DNA of 47,465 bases from RGIG4608 sp964413365 (GTDB lineage Bacteria > Bacillota > Clostridia > Oscillospirales > CAG-272): positions 1-47,465 of the forward strand of contig CAYPRM010000008.1 in the NCBI GenBank assembly GCA_964413365.1. Direction: 5' to 3'. A program made the position numbers and the translations under genes. The notes under the pieces were generated by a model. It was not told where the DNA came from. It did no database searches and saw only the letters and a program-made list of their open reading frames with translations. This document shows, one piece after another, positions 16,261 through 24,560 of this stretch. Each line of letters opens with the position of its first letter. The first letter of the stretch is position 1.

Positions 16261-16289
16261 ATTATACACCTATTTTCATTAAAAATCAA
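16261..16289 (-). promoter_or_regulatory. Promoter of fba
   Basis: Minus-strand TTGATT (16284-16289), 17 bases, TATAAT (16261-16266). Confidence 0.75.
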
Positions 16290-16371
16290 GTGGTTCGTTA
16301 TTTTTTTATCGGACTTTTGAACAAATCTCACGCTAAATTTTTAAAATAATTATTAACACTGCAAAAATATC

Positions 16372-16400
16372 TTGACAAGAGGGCAAAAAGCGTGTAAAAT
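16372..16400 (+). promoter_or_regulatory. Promoter of rny
   Basis: TTGACA (16372-16377), 17 bases, TAAAAT (16395-16400). The roughly 110-base leader contains a hairpin ACAGAG (16459-16464) with CTCTGT (16474-16479). Confidence 0.75.
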
Positions 16401-16519
16401 AGATTGGTGATTATAATGATTTATAATGCACAAGCTGTATACTTATGTGTGTGCTGTAACAGAGTATTCCCTGCTCTGTCGCCGTACACTTGAAAATCCA
16501 CACGAAAAGGAGGTGCAAT

Positions 16520-18061
16520 ATGCAAGCATTATGGTACGTTCTTGTAGCAGTTGTCTGCCTTGCTGTCGGTGCGTTCGGAGGAATTATGCTCCGCAAGAAG
16601 ATCGCCGAGGACAAGATAGGCTCTGCTGAAGAAGAAGCTAAAAGGATCGTGATCGAAGGCGAGAAGGAGGCTGAAACGAAAAAGAAGGAAGCACTCCTCG
16701 AGGCCAAGGAGGAGATCCTGAAGCAAAAGAATGAGGCTGAACGCGAGGCTAAGGAGCGTAGGGCTGAGATCTCCAAGACGGAGAGACGCCTTGTGCAAAA
16801 GGAAGAAAACCTCGACAGAAAGAGTGAAAACCTCGAAAAAAAGAATGAACAGCTCGACAAAAAGCTGAAGGATGCCGACGCGGTGCGCGCACAGGCGGAT
16901 GAGGCGCTTTCAAAGCAGCTCGAGATGTTAGAGGAGATCTCAGGTCTCTCTATCAACGAGGCAAAGGAGCAGCTGATCGAAAAGGTCGAAAGTCAGGTCA
17001 AGCACGAGCTGGCGCAGAGACTCGATGAGCTCGAGACACAGTTCAAGGAGGACGCCGAGGATAAGGCAAGAAATATCCTCTCCCTCGCAATACAGCGCTG
17101 TGCCGCAGACCACGTTGCAGAGGCAACTATTTCCTCCGTCGCCCTGCCCAGTGAGGAGATGAAGGGTAGGATAATCGGACGTGAGGGCAGAAATATCCAG
17201 AAGATCGAAACGCTCACGGGCGTCGAGCTTATTATCGACGATACGCCCGAGGCGATCACCATCTCAGGATTTGATCCCGTGCGCCGTGAGGTAGCAAGGA
17301 TCGCACTCGAAAAGCTCATCTCCGACGGCCGTATCCACCCCGCAAGAATTGAGGAAATGGTGGAGAAGGCTCAGCGTGAGGTAGATGCCTCCGTTAAGCA
17401 AGCAGGTGAGAGAGCGACGTTTGAGGTCGGTATTCACGGAATACACCCCGAGCTCGTCAAGCTCCTCGGTCGCCTGCGTTACCGTACCAGCTACGGTCAG
17501 AATGTACTTAAGCACTCTATTGAGGTATCATTCCTTGCAGGAATGATGGCTGAGGAGCTCGGCGTTGATGCTACTACGGCAAGACGCGCAGGACTTCTCC
17601 ACGATATCGGTAAGGCGTTCCCTCATGACGTTGAGGGTTCGCATGTTGAGATCGGTGTGAACGCCGTCAAGAAGTATAAGGAAAGCAAGGAGGTCGTACA
17701 CGCTATCGAGGCTCACCATAACGACGTTGAGCCGAGAACGATCGTGGCGATACTCGTTCAGGCAGCGGACGCAGTCTCCGCCGCAAGACCCGGTGCACGC
17801 CGCGAGGATATGGAAAACTATATCAAGAGACTTCAGAAGCTGGAGGAGATCGCCGCAAGTTTCGACGGAGTTGAAAAGGCGTTTGCCATTCAGGCAGGAC
17901 GTGAGGTCCGCGTAATGGTCAAGCCCGAGCAGGTCAATGATGAGGGAATGAAGCTCATCGCAAGAGAAATGGCTGCAAAGATTCAGTCTGAAATGAAATA
18001 TCCCGGTCAGATAAAGATAAATATCATACGGGAAAGCAGAGCCGTAGATTACGCGAAGTAA
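16520..18061 (+). CDS. rny: Ribonuclease Y
   Basis: A 513-residue membrane-anchored endoribonuclease that starts bulk mRNA decay in Firmicutes. It has an N-terminal TM helix (residues 3-22), a long Glu/Lys-rich coiled coil (about 25-200), a KH domain (GRIIGREGRNIQKIE) and an HD domain (LLHDIGKAF) around residue 360 that holds the metal site. The ATG at 16520 follows AAAAGGAGGTGCAAT. The in-frame ATG at 16490 lacks a site. It stands alone; in many relatives it follows recA. Tandem terminators follow. Confidence 0.95.
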   Translation: MQALWYVLVAVVCLAVGAFGGIMLRKKIAEDKIGSAEEEAKRIVIEGEKEAETKKKEALLEAKEEILKQKNEAEREAKERRAEISKTERRLVQKEENLDRKSENLEKKNEQLDKKLKDADAVRAQADEALSKQLEMLEEISGLSINEAKEQLIEKVESQVKHELAQRLDELETQFKEDAEDKARNILSLAIQRCAADHVAEATISSVALPSEEMKGRIIGREGRNIQKIETLTGVELIIDDTPEAITISGFDPVRREVARIALEKLISDGRIHPARIEEMVEKAQREVDASVKQAGERATFEVGIHGIHPELVKLLGRLRYRTSYGQNVLKHSIEVSFLAGMMAEELGVDATTARRAGLLHDIGKAFPHDVEGSHVEIGVNAVKKYKESKEVVHAIEAHHNDVEPRTIVAILVQAADAVSAARPGARREDMENYIKRLQKLEEIAASFDGVEKAFAIQAGREVRVMVKPEQVNDEGMKLIAREMAAKIQSEMKYPGQIKINIIRESRAVDYAK

Positions 18062-18163
18062 TTACTCGGCACATCTCAAGCAACTGTTCTTGTTGTTTTT
18101 ATATAGATCATAAATAAAACCAACCTGAGAGTTATTCGGAAATTCCGATTTGAGTATAAAATC

Positions 18164-18196
18164 ATAGCACCGTGCCACGCACGGTGCTATTTTTGA
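18164..18196 (+). terminator. First terminator after rny
   Basis: A perfect 12-bp stem (18164-18175 with 18179-18190), loop CAC, T-run. Confidence 0.88.
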
Positions 18197-18197
18197 T

Positions 18198-18229
18198 AGA
18201 ACACGCCATATAGCGTGTTCTGATTTTTT
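18198..18229 (+). terminator. Second terminator after rny
   Basis: AGAACACGC (18198-18206) pairs with GCGTGTTCT (18213-18221), followed by GATTTTTT. The 183 bases between rny and the copper ATPase gene hold only these terminators. Confidence 0.8.
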
Positions 18230-18244
18230 GTTGAATGTTTCGGT

Positions 18245-18454
18245 TTATTCGATCCCAATGACCTTATACCCTGCGGACTCGACGGCGGAAATGAGAGCGG
18301 CGTCGGAGACGGGGGCGGTGAGAGTTACGCAGGCGCGCTTTTCGGTATGGCTGGGGGTTGCAGTCTCGACACCCTCTATTGCCTCGAGCGCGGTCTTTAC
18401 GTGAGCCTCACAATGGGGGCACATCATTCCTTCAATTTTGATTATCTTTGTCAT
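18245..18454 (-). CDS. Possible internal start producing a free CopZ-like copper chaperone
   Basis: Inside copA, in the same frame, AAAGGAG (18464-18470 on the minus strand) stands nine bases before ATG 18454. Translation from here gives a 69-residue protein that is exactly one HMA domain, MTKIIKIEGMMCPHCEAHV onward, the size and layout of CopZ. The site lies in the linker, not in conserved coding sequence, so a Shine-Dalgarno by chance or as a relic of an ancestral separate copZ is also possible. Whether it is used cannot be told from sequence. Confidence 0.45.
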   Translation of the reverse strand: MTKIIKIEGMMCPHCEAHVKTALEAIEGVETATPSHTEKRACVTLTAPVSDAALISAVESAGYKVIGIE

Positions 18455-20800
18455 TTTTTCTGACTCCTTTGCTTTTATTTTTTCTGTTTTTTCCGTTTTT
18501 TCAAGCCTTCCCTTCCCGTGGCCCTTATAGATCCTCACAAGGTTGAGTCTTAATGCATTAGTAACGACACAGAAGCTCGAGAGGCTCATCGCAAGAGCGC
18601 CGATCATCGGGCTGAGCGTTACGCCGAATGGCACGAACACCCCTGCGGCGAGCGGAATTCCGAGGCAGTTATAGAAGAACGCCCAGAAAAGGCTCAGCTT
18701 TATATTATTCAACGTCGCACGGCTCAGTCTGATAGCGGCAGGAACGTCCGCGAGCGACTCCTTTATGAGCACGATGCTTGCGGAGTCAATGGCGATATCC
18801 GATCCACTGCCGATCGCTATGCCCGTATCCGCGGCGGTGAGGGCGGGGGCGTCGTTTATTCCGTCGCCGACCATGCCCACTCTGCCGTGCTTTTTCTTAA
18901 GCTCCGATATGACTCTCTCCTTGCCGTCGGGGAGAACGCCCGCGACCACCTCGTCGATGCCTGCATCCTTGGCTATTGCACGTGCGGTGCGCTCATTATC
19001 CCCTGTCAGCATAACGGTGTGTATGCCCATATCGTGAAGCTCAGCGATAGCCTCCCTCGCGTCGGGCTTTATCGCATCTGCTACCGCAATAATTCCAAGG
19101 AGCTTATCCCCTGCTGCAAAGAGCATTGCAGTCTTGCCCTCGCTCGAGAGCTGTGAGATCCTATCCGAGATATCGCTCGGGACGGGGATACGTGAGGATA
19201 TGAACCTCTCATTTCCACCGATCACCGTGTCCTCGCCGATCTTTCCCTCGAGTCCGTTTCCTGCGACTGCCCTGAAGCCGACGACGTCGCGTTTTTCGAT
19301 TCCGATCTCGTCGCCGTAGAGCATTACCGCTCTTGAAAGTGGGTGCTCGCTCATCGCCTCGAGCGAATATGCGAGCGTGAGGAGCGTTCCCTCGTCCACG
19401 CCCTCGCACGGAATGACATCGGTAGTCCTCGGCTCGCCGAGTGTGATCGTTCCCGTCTTATCGAGGGCGATCGCGCGTATCTTTCCTGCCTCCTCAAGAG
19501 AGGTCGCATTCTTAAACAGTATTCCGTTCTTCGCGCCGACACCGCTACCGACCATTATTGACACGGGCGTTGCGAGTCCGAGCGCGCAGGGGCAGCTGAT
19601 AACGAGCACGGAGATCGCTCTCGTGAGCGAAAATGCAAGTTCCCTGCCGAGAAGCATCCAAGCTACAAGGGTTACGAGCGATATTCCCATCACCACGGGC
19701 ACGAAAACGCCCGAGACGCGGTCTGCGAGCTTTGCGATGGGAGCCTTGCTTGACGAGGCATCGCTGACCATTTTTATTATCCTTGAGAGCATCGTTCCCT
19801 CGCCGACCTCGGTGGCACGGCAGCGCAAAAATCCCGATTGATTGACCGTTGCGGAATACACCCCATCGCCCGACGCCTTATCAATCGGCACGCTCTCCCC
19901 CGTGAGGGCGCTCTCATTGACGGCACTCTCTCCCTCGAGCACGACGCCGTCTACGGGAATACTCTCCCCCGGGCGTACCGTGAAGATATCGCCAACGCGC
20001 ACCTCGGATATCGGAACGGAGATCTCCGCGCCGTCCCGTATCACTCTCGCCTCACTTGGGGCAAGGCGTGAGAGCCTGTCGAGCGCATCGGTCGTTCTGC
20101 CCTTGGCAACAGCCTCAAGCATTTTTCCGAGCGTTATTAGCACAAGTATCATTGCCGCCGACTCAAAGTATAGCCCGTGCAATATCTCATGCCTTTTTTC
20201 AAGTCCTCCCTCTCCTGCAAGCGCGGGTGAGAGCATTGAAAACATCATCGCGACGCTGTAAATGAACGACGCGCCCGAGCCGAGTGATACGAGCGTATCC
20301 ATATTCGGCGCAAGATTTATCACACCGCGCACGCCGCTGATAAAAAATTTCTGATTTATCACCATTATCACGGTGCACAGCAGAAGCTGAAGGAGTGCAG
20401 TCGCCTCGGGGCTGTTTTCAAAATACGTCGGGAGAGGAAGCCCCCACATATTTCCCATTGAGACATACATAAGGACGGCGAGAAATCCGAGCGACACGAT
20501 AAATCTGCGCCGCAGGATCGCTATCTCACCCTTAGCCGAGCCTCCGCTTTGTGCGGTGGGAGCATTTGATGCACCCTGCTCTGCGGCGGTCGCACCGTAT
20601 CCCGCATGAACGACGGCGGCGATGACCTCAGCCTCTGTTGCCTCCCCCTCGACCTCCATCGAGCCGGTAAGGAGATTTACCGAGCACGCACTCACCCCGT
20701 CAAGCGAGCTGACCGCCTTCTCCACTCTCGCAGAGCACGCCGCACAGCTCATTCCGCTCACCGTATATTTTTTCGATATATTTTTACTCAATCTGTTCAT
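18245..20800 (-). CDS. copA: Copper-translocating P-type ATPase with N- and C-terminal HMA domains
   Basis: An 851-residue P1B ATPase that exports Cu(I). In order: N-terminal HMA domain (GMSCAACSARVEKAV, CxxC at 19-22), TM helices, actuator TGES, CPC motif in SCPCALGLATP, phosphorylation DKTGTIT, MLTGDN and GDGINDAPAL, the last TM pair, a low-complexity Glu/Lys linker, and a second HMA domain at the C-terminus (GMMCPHCEAHV). An extra C-terminal HMA is unusual and looks like a fused CopZ. The start is taken at ATG 20800, after AGAGGTG, because the predicted transcript starts near 20826. GTG 20824 would be leaderless. No csoR or copY is adjacent. Confidence 0.92.
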   Translation of the reverse strand: MNRLSKNISKKYTVSGMSCAACSARVEKAVSSLDGVSACSVNLLTGSMEVEGEATEAEVIAAVVHAGYGATAAEQGASNAPTAQSGGSAKGEIAILRRRFIVSLGFLAVLMYVSMGNMWGLPLPTYFENSPEATALLQLLLCTVIMVINQKFFISGVRGVINLAPNMDTLVSLGSGASFIYSVAMMFSMLSPALAGEGGLEKRHEILHGLYFESAAMILVLITLGKMLEAVAKGRTTDALDRLSRLAPSEARVIRDGAEISVPISEVRVGDIFTVRPGESIPVDGVVLEGESAVNESALTGESVPIDKASGDGVYSATVNQSGFLRCRATEVGEGTMLSRIIKMVSDASSSKAPIAKLADRVSGVFVPVVMGISLVTLVAWMLLGRELAFSLTRAISVLVISCPCALGLATPVSIMVGSGVGAKNGILFKNATSLEEAGKIRAIALDKTGTITLGEPRTTDVIPCEGVDEGTLLTLAYSLEAMSEHPLSRAVMLYGDEIGIEKRDVVGFRAVAGNGLEGKIGEDTVIGGNERFISSRIPVPSDISDRISQLSSEGKTAMLFAAGDKLLGIIAVADAIKPDAREAIAELHDMGIHTVMLTGDNERTARAIAKDAGIDEVVAGVLPDGKERVISELKKKHGRVGMVGDGINDAPALTAADTGIAIGSGSDIAIDSASIVLIKESLADVPAAIRLSRATLNNIKLSLFWAFFYNCLGIPLAAGVFVPFGVTLSPMIGALAMSLSSFCVVTNALRLNLVRIYKGHGKGRLEKTEKTEKIKAKESEKMTKIIKIEGMMCPHCEAHVKTALEAIEGVETATPSHTEKRACVTLTAPVSDAALISAVESAGYKVIGIE

Positions 20801-20812
20801 CACCTCTTTGCG

Positions 20813-20828
20813 GTTAGTTATCACTAAC
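20813..20828. promoter_or_regulatory. Palindromic operator candidate at the copA promoter
   Basis: GTTAGT-TATC-ACTAAC, a perfect 6-bp inverted repeat, overlaps the predicted transcription start. It is not the CopY box (TACAnnTGTA) or a G-tract CsoR site, so the regulator is unknown. Confidence 0.5.
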
Positions 20829-20832
20829 TCAT

Positions 20833-20861
20833 ATTATACACCCTTTCGCAGAAAAAATCAA
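20833..20861 (-). promoter_or_regulatory. Promoter of copA
   Basis: Minus-strand TTGATT (20856-20861), 17 bases, TATAAT (20833-20838). Confidence 0.7.
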
Positions 20862-20940
20862 TACCAAAGCCGCAATATCCTTGTTTTTTACCCCCTTTTT
20901 CTCCCTTCGAAAAAATATCTTGCATTTTTGCATATAATAT

Positions 20941-21020
20941 AAGGATCCCGATCCAATATATACGTGGAGGTGTCGGCTGTACCGACGGGGCGTTTATTTT
21001 TAATATTACTCAAGGTCAAT
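20941..21020. other. Gene-free stretch with a small hairpin
   Basis: Between copA and infB. It contains GTCGG-CTGTA-CCGAC (about 20973-20987) and a TATAAT at 20935-20940 on the plus strand without a convincing -35. A short plus-strand RNA ending at the 21021 terminator is conceivable but unsupported. Confidence 0.25.
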
Positions 21021-21053
21021 AAAAAATCCACTTCTTACGAAGTGGATTTTTTG
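21021..21053. terminator. Terminator of the rimP-infB operon
   Basis: A perfect 14-bp stem (21021-21034 with 21039-21052) with loop TTAC, A6 and T6 at the ends, so it works in both directions. Confidence 0.9.
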
Positions 21054-21067
21054 TAGAATATGAGGAA

Positions 21068-23845
21068 TTATTCCTTAATTTCTTCCATAATGAACGCCTC
21101 AAGAACGTCGCCAAGCTTGATATCATTGAACTTTTCAAGTCCGATTCCGCACTCGTAGCCTGCCGCTACCTCCTTTGCGTCGTCCTTAAATCTCTTGAGC
21201 GAGGAGATCTTATCCTCAAATATCACTATGCTGTCACGAACGACTCTGATCTCGGCGGATCTTGCAACCTTACCGTCGGTGATATACGAGCCTGCGATCG
21301 TTCCGACACCGGGAACGTGTATGGTCTGACGTACCTCAGCGTGTCCGAGAACGACCTCGCGGAACTTCGGAGCGAGCATTCCCTTCATCGCGGCGGTTAT
21401 CTCCTCGATGCACTCGTAAATGACGCGGTACGTGCGTATCTCGACCTTCTGTCTGTCCGCAGAGTCCGTAGCGCCCTTGTCGGGACGGACGTTGAAGCCG
21501 ACGATGATCGCATTCGATGCAGCGGCGAGCATTACGTCGCCCTCGGTTATGCCTCCGACCGCGGAGTGGATAACTCTGACCTTGACCTCATCGTTGGAGA
21601 GCTTCTGGAGCGACGCGCGAACTGCCTCTGCAGAGCCGTCGACATCAGCCTTGACGATGATATTAAGATCCTTGACGCCCTCGGCGATCTGATTGAAGAG
21701 GTCGTTGAGGTTAGCGCGCGCGTTAGCCTTAAAGAGCTCCTCCTTCGCCTTCGTGCGTCTTTGCTCGGCAAGCTCCCTTGCCATCTTCTCGTCCGCGACC
21801 GCATTGAATTCATCGCCCGCGATCGGAACGTCCGAAAGTCCGATTATCTCAACGGGAACGGAGGGGCCTGCCTCCTTAAGGGGCTTGCGGTTGTGGTCGG
21901 TCATTGCACGAACACGTCCGACTGCCGTTCCTGCGATAACGATATCACCGTTGCGGAGCGTACCGTTCTGAACGAGGACTGTCGCAACAGGTCCTCTGCC
22001 CTTATCGAGCTTTGCCTCGATAACTATGCCCTTTGCGTGGCGGTTGGGGTTAGCCTTGAGCTCCTTGACCTCTGCGACGAGCAATACGCTCTCGAGCAGG
22101 TCGTCAATTCCCTTGCCCGTCTTTGCGGAAACGGGAACACAGATAACATCGCCGCCCCATTCCTCGGGAACGAGATCGTATCTCGTGAGCTCCTGCTTTA
22201 CCGTGTCGGGATCCGCCGTGGGCTTATCCATCTTGTTTATTGCTACTACGATATCTATACCTGCCGCCTTGGCGTGGTTGATAGCCTCAATGGTCTGGGG
22301 CATGATACCGTCGTCCGCCGCGACCACAAGGATCGCTATATCCGTCGCCTGCGCACCTCTTGCACGCATAGCGGTGAACGCCTCGTGTCCGGGGGTGTCA
22401 AGGAAGGTAATGTCCTTACCCTTGACCTTGACTCTGTAAGCGCCTATGTGCTGAGTTATACCGCCTGCCTCGCCCGAGGTAACGCTCGTGTGTCTTATCG
22501 CGTCGAGCAAGGATGTCTTACCGTGGTCAACGTGTCCCATTACGCAAATAACGGGAGCTCTCTCGCAGAGCGTTTCATCGGTGTCGACCGTGCCGTCAAA
22601 GAGCCTTTCCTCAATGCTGACAACGACCTCCTTGGTCGCTATCGCACCGAGCTCGTCGGCTATGAGGTACGCCGTATCAAAGTCGATGACCTGATTTACC
22701 GTAACCATCATTCCCATCATCATAAGACGCTTGACGACCTCGCCCGCCGTTACCTTAAGTCGCGACGCAAGCTCTCCTACGGAGATCTCGTCGGGGATGG
22801 TGATGCTGATCGGCTGCTTCTTTACGACCTGCTTCTCCTGCTTTCTGCCACCCTTGTCAAATTTATTGCTCTGCTGATTTTTCTTATTGATCCTCTGATT
22901 TCCTGCGCGTATATCCTTTACGCTGTCGGGAACGTAATTGTCAAGCTTCTCGTCGTACTTCGAGGCGTCGTAGCTCGAGCCGCGCATATCAACTATACGG
23001 GTAGCTCCGCTCTTCTTGGAGACCTCGCCCTTCGCAGTCTGCTCACGGACGATGGCGGTGCGCTTGAAGTGCTCCTTCGGCGCATTCTGGTTCATCTCGT
23101 CCTTGTCCCTGCCAAAGCCGCCGCCCTGCTGATTTTTCTTGCCGCCGTTTCCGCCCTGCTGACCGTAGGGCTTCTGCGAGGACTGCTGACCGTACTGTGT
23201 GCCCCTGCCCTGCTGCGGTCTTGCACCGTCCGCCTGCTGTCTGGGGGCTTGCGATCCGCCCTTGTTATAGCCGTCCGTGCCCTGACGCTGAGGTGTGCCC
23301 GTGCGCTGAGGCTGTGCCCCTGCACGGTCTCCCTGCGGTCTCTGCGAGGACTGCTGAGTCTGCTTATTTCCCGAACGGTTATCCTGTCTTGCTACGTTAT
23401 CGGTCTTTTGAATTTTGGATCTTGTGTCTGCCTCCTGTGCAGTCTTGGGCTTAGCCCTTCTTGCCTCTGCCTCTGCCCTTGCTTTTGCCTCCGCTTTAGC
23501 CTTAGCCTCCGCTTCCGCCCTTGCCTTAGCCTCTGCCTCGGCTTTTGCCTTTGCCTCCGCTTCTGCCCTTGCCTTAGCCTCCGCCTCAGCCTTAGCCTTC
23601 TCCTCAGCCGCCTTAGCCTCCGCCAGAGCCGACGGGATATAGGTATCCCCGAAGATATAGGAGTCTATGTCCTTTATCTGATTTTGTCGGGTGAGGGTAT
23701 CAAGAAAAATGTCAAATTCTCTGTCCTCAAGAGCCGCCTGATTTTTTACGACTATGCCCTTATCGGAGAGAAGGTCGACTATGTCCTTGCTCTTTATCCC
23801 CAAATCCTTTGCTAATTGATTTACCTTAAATTGTGGATTTGCCAT
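21068..23845 (-). CDS. infB: Translation initiation factor IF-2
   Basis: A 925-residue GTPase that places initiator tRNA on the ribosome. It has an IF2 N-terminal subdomain (residues 1-55), an Ala/Glu/Lys repeat (74-131), a Gln/Gly-rich disordered stretch (160-245), a second N-domain near 345-405, the G domain with GHVDHGKT at 437-444, DTPGHEA and NKMDKP, then domains II-IV. The length is typical of long-form Clostridia IF-2. The start follows TTGGAGGTACTTA. It is the last gene of the operon and a terminator follows at once. rbfA, often next, is absent here. Confidence 0.97.
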   Translation of the reverse strand: MANPQFKVNQLAKDLGIKSKDIVDLLSDKGIVVKNQAALEDREFDIFLDTLTRQNQIKDIDSYIFGDTYIPSALAEAKAAEEKAKAEAEAKARAEAEAKAKAEAEAKARAEAEAKAKAEAKARAEAEARRAKPKTAQEADTRSKIQKTDNVARQDNRSGNKQTQQSSQRPQGDRAGAQPQRTGTPQRQGTDGYNKGGSQAPRQQADGARPQQGRGTQYGQQSSQKPYGQQGGNGGKKNQQGGGFGRDKDEMNQNAPKEHFKRTAIVREQTAKGEVSKKSGATRIVDMRGSSYDASKYDEKLDNYVPDSVKDIRAGNQRINKKNQQSNKFDKGGRKQEKQVVKKQPISITIPDEISVGELASRLKVTAGEVVKRLMMMGMMVTVNQVIDFDTAYLIADELGAIATKEVVVSIEERLFDGTVDTDETLCERAPVICVMGHVDHGKTSLLDAIRHTSVTSGEAGGITQHIGAYRVKVKGKDITFLDTPGHEAFTAMRARGAQATDIAILVVAADDGIMPQTIEAINHAKAAGIDIVVAINKMDKPTADPDTVKQELTRYDLVPEEWGGDVICVPVSAKTGKGIDDLLESVLLVAEVKELKANPNRHAKGIVIEAKLDKGRGPVATVLVQNGTLRNGDIVIAGTAVGRVRAMTDHNRKPLKEAGPSVPVEIIGLSDVPIAGDEFNAVADEKMARELAEQRRTKAKEELFKANARANLNDLFNQIAEGVKDLNIIVKADVDGSAEAVRASLQKLSNDEVKVRVIHSAVGGITEGDVMLAAASNAIIVGFNVRPDKGATDSADRQKVEIRTYRVIYECIEEITAAMKGMLAPKFREVVLGHAEVRQTIHVPGVGTIAGSYITDGKVARSAEIRVVRDSIVIFEDKISSLKRFKDDAKEVAAGYECGIGLEKFNDIKLGDVLEAFIMEEIKE
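23453..23626 (-). repeat. Ala/Glu/Lys-Arg coding repeat in infB
   Basis: Residues 74-131 of IF-2 alternate Ala with Glu, Lys or Arg in repeats such as AEAKARAEAEAKAK. The DNA is a degenerate GCn-GAn/AAn repeat. It would form a single charged helix. Such length-variable linkers are common in IF-2. Confidence 0.85.
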
Positions 23846-23886
23846 TAAGTACCTCCAAAAATTCTGTTTTCAAAACCGTTCTGCGC

Positions 23887-23913
23887 GGTGTCGGCAGGTG
23901 CAATGCCTACACC
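23887..23913 (-). other. Hairpin upstream of infB
   Basis: GGTGT and GGCA (23887-23896) pair with TGCC and ACACC (23904-23913) with one mismatch, just after the ylxQ coding end on the minus strand. There is no T-run after it, so it is not a simple terminator. It may act in mRNA processing between ylxQ and infB. Confidence 0.35.
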
Positions 23914-23917
23914 GTTA

Positions 23918-24256
23918 CTATTCCAAATTCTTCATTATCATTTCGTAAAAGCCCCTGTCGGTGATAGCCACCGCGGCGAGTGCCGATCGCTTTCCGACCG
24001 CGTGCGCGAGCGCGTCGCCGTCAAGTGGGAGCTGTACTCTCTCTATGCCGTAGAAGGAGCATTTGTTGGAGAGCCTTTTGTGCGTATTCGCCGATGTGTC
24101 CGACGCCTCGAGCACGGCAAATATCTCTCTGCCCCTCTGCATAGCCTCGACCACCATCGGTGTACCGCAGATGAGCCTGCCTGCCTTAGCGCAAAGACCG
24201 AGCGAGCCCAAAAGCCCTTTTTGCATCCTTTGCATCTCCTGCATCTCCTGCGTCAT
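23918..24256 (-). CDS. ylxQ: L7Ae-family RNA-binding protein YlxQ
   Basis: A 112-residue protein of the L7Ae/L30e/S12e family. The core shows LGLCAKAGRLICGTPMVVEAM, the RNA-binding helix start of the family, and later VAITDRGFYEMI. Its partner genes ylxR and infB are in the standard order. The ATG overlaps the ylxR stop (ATGA) and has GAGGAG at good spacing. The first 13 residues come from a tandem ATGCAGGAG-like repeat that contains several further start codons and binding sites, so shorter forms are possible. Confidence 0.88.
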   Translation of the reverse strand: MTQEMQEMQRMQKGLLGSLGLCAKAGRLICGTPMVVEAMQRGREIFAVLEASDTSANTHKRLSNKCSFYGIERVQLPLDGDALAHAVGKRSALAAVAITDRGFYEMIMKNLE

Positions 24257-24528
24257 TTCAGCTCCTCGAGCCTGCGATCAAGCTCCTCATATATTCCATC
24301 GGGGATCTCGCAGTCGAGGTGCTGTGCCAGCCTGCCGCTCTTCTTTGCCTTCGCAAGGCAGGTCGAGCGCGGGCAGATGTATACGCCTCTGCCGTTTTTT
24401 CTGCCCGTTGCGTCAAGGCTTATCTCGCCCTCGGGGGATCTGACCACACGTATGAGCTCCCCCTTGGGAAAATGCTCGCTGCAGCCAACGCACTGACGCA
24501 TCGGGATCTTTTTCTTCTTCTGATCCAT
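24253..24528 (-). CDS. ylxR: YlxR / RnpM family RNA-binding protein
   Basis: A 91-residue basic protein with the family signature PMRQCVGC near the N-terminus, then ELIRVVRSPEGE, DATGRKNGRGVYICP and a closing helix. YlxR (DUF448) proteins bind RNA and in Bacillus modulate RNase P. It sits between nusA and ylxQ as in most Firmicutes. The ribosome site before its ATG is weak, so translation may be coupled to nusA 32 bases upstream. Confidence 0.92.
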   Translation of the reverse strand: MDQKKKKIPMRQCVGCSEHFPKGELIRVVRSPEGEISLDATGRKNGRGVYICPRSTCLAKAKKSGRLAQHLDCEIPDGIYEELDRRLEELK

Positions 24529-24560
24529 AAAAATACCGTTAAGTCAAGATCGTGAGCGTA

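Noticed and set aside
23453..23626. CRISPR-like or satellite repeat
   Set aside because: The periodicity is the Ala-Glu-Ala-Lys codon pattern inside infB, without spacers or uniform repeats.
21317..23815. 832-codon open frame antisense to infB
   Set aside because: It mirrors the strong codon bias of infB, has no ribosome site, promoter or domain, and infB itself is certain.
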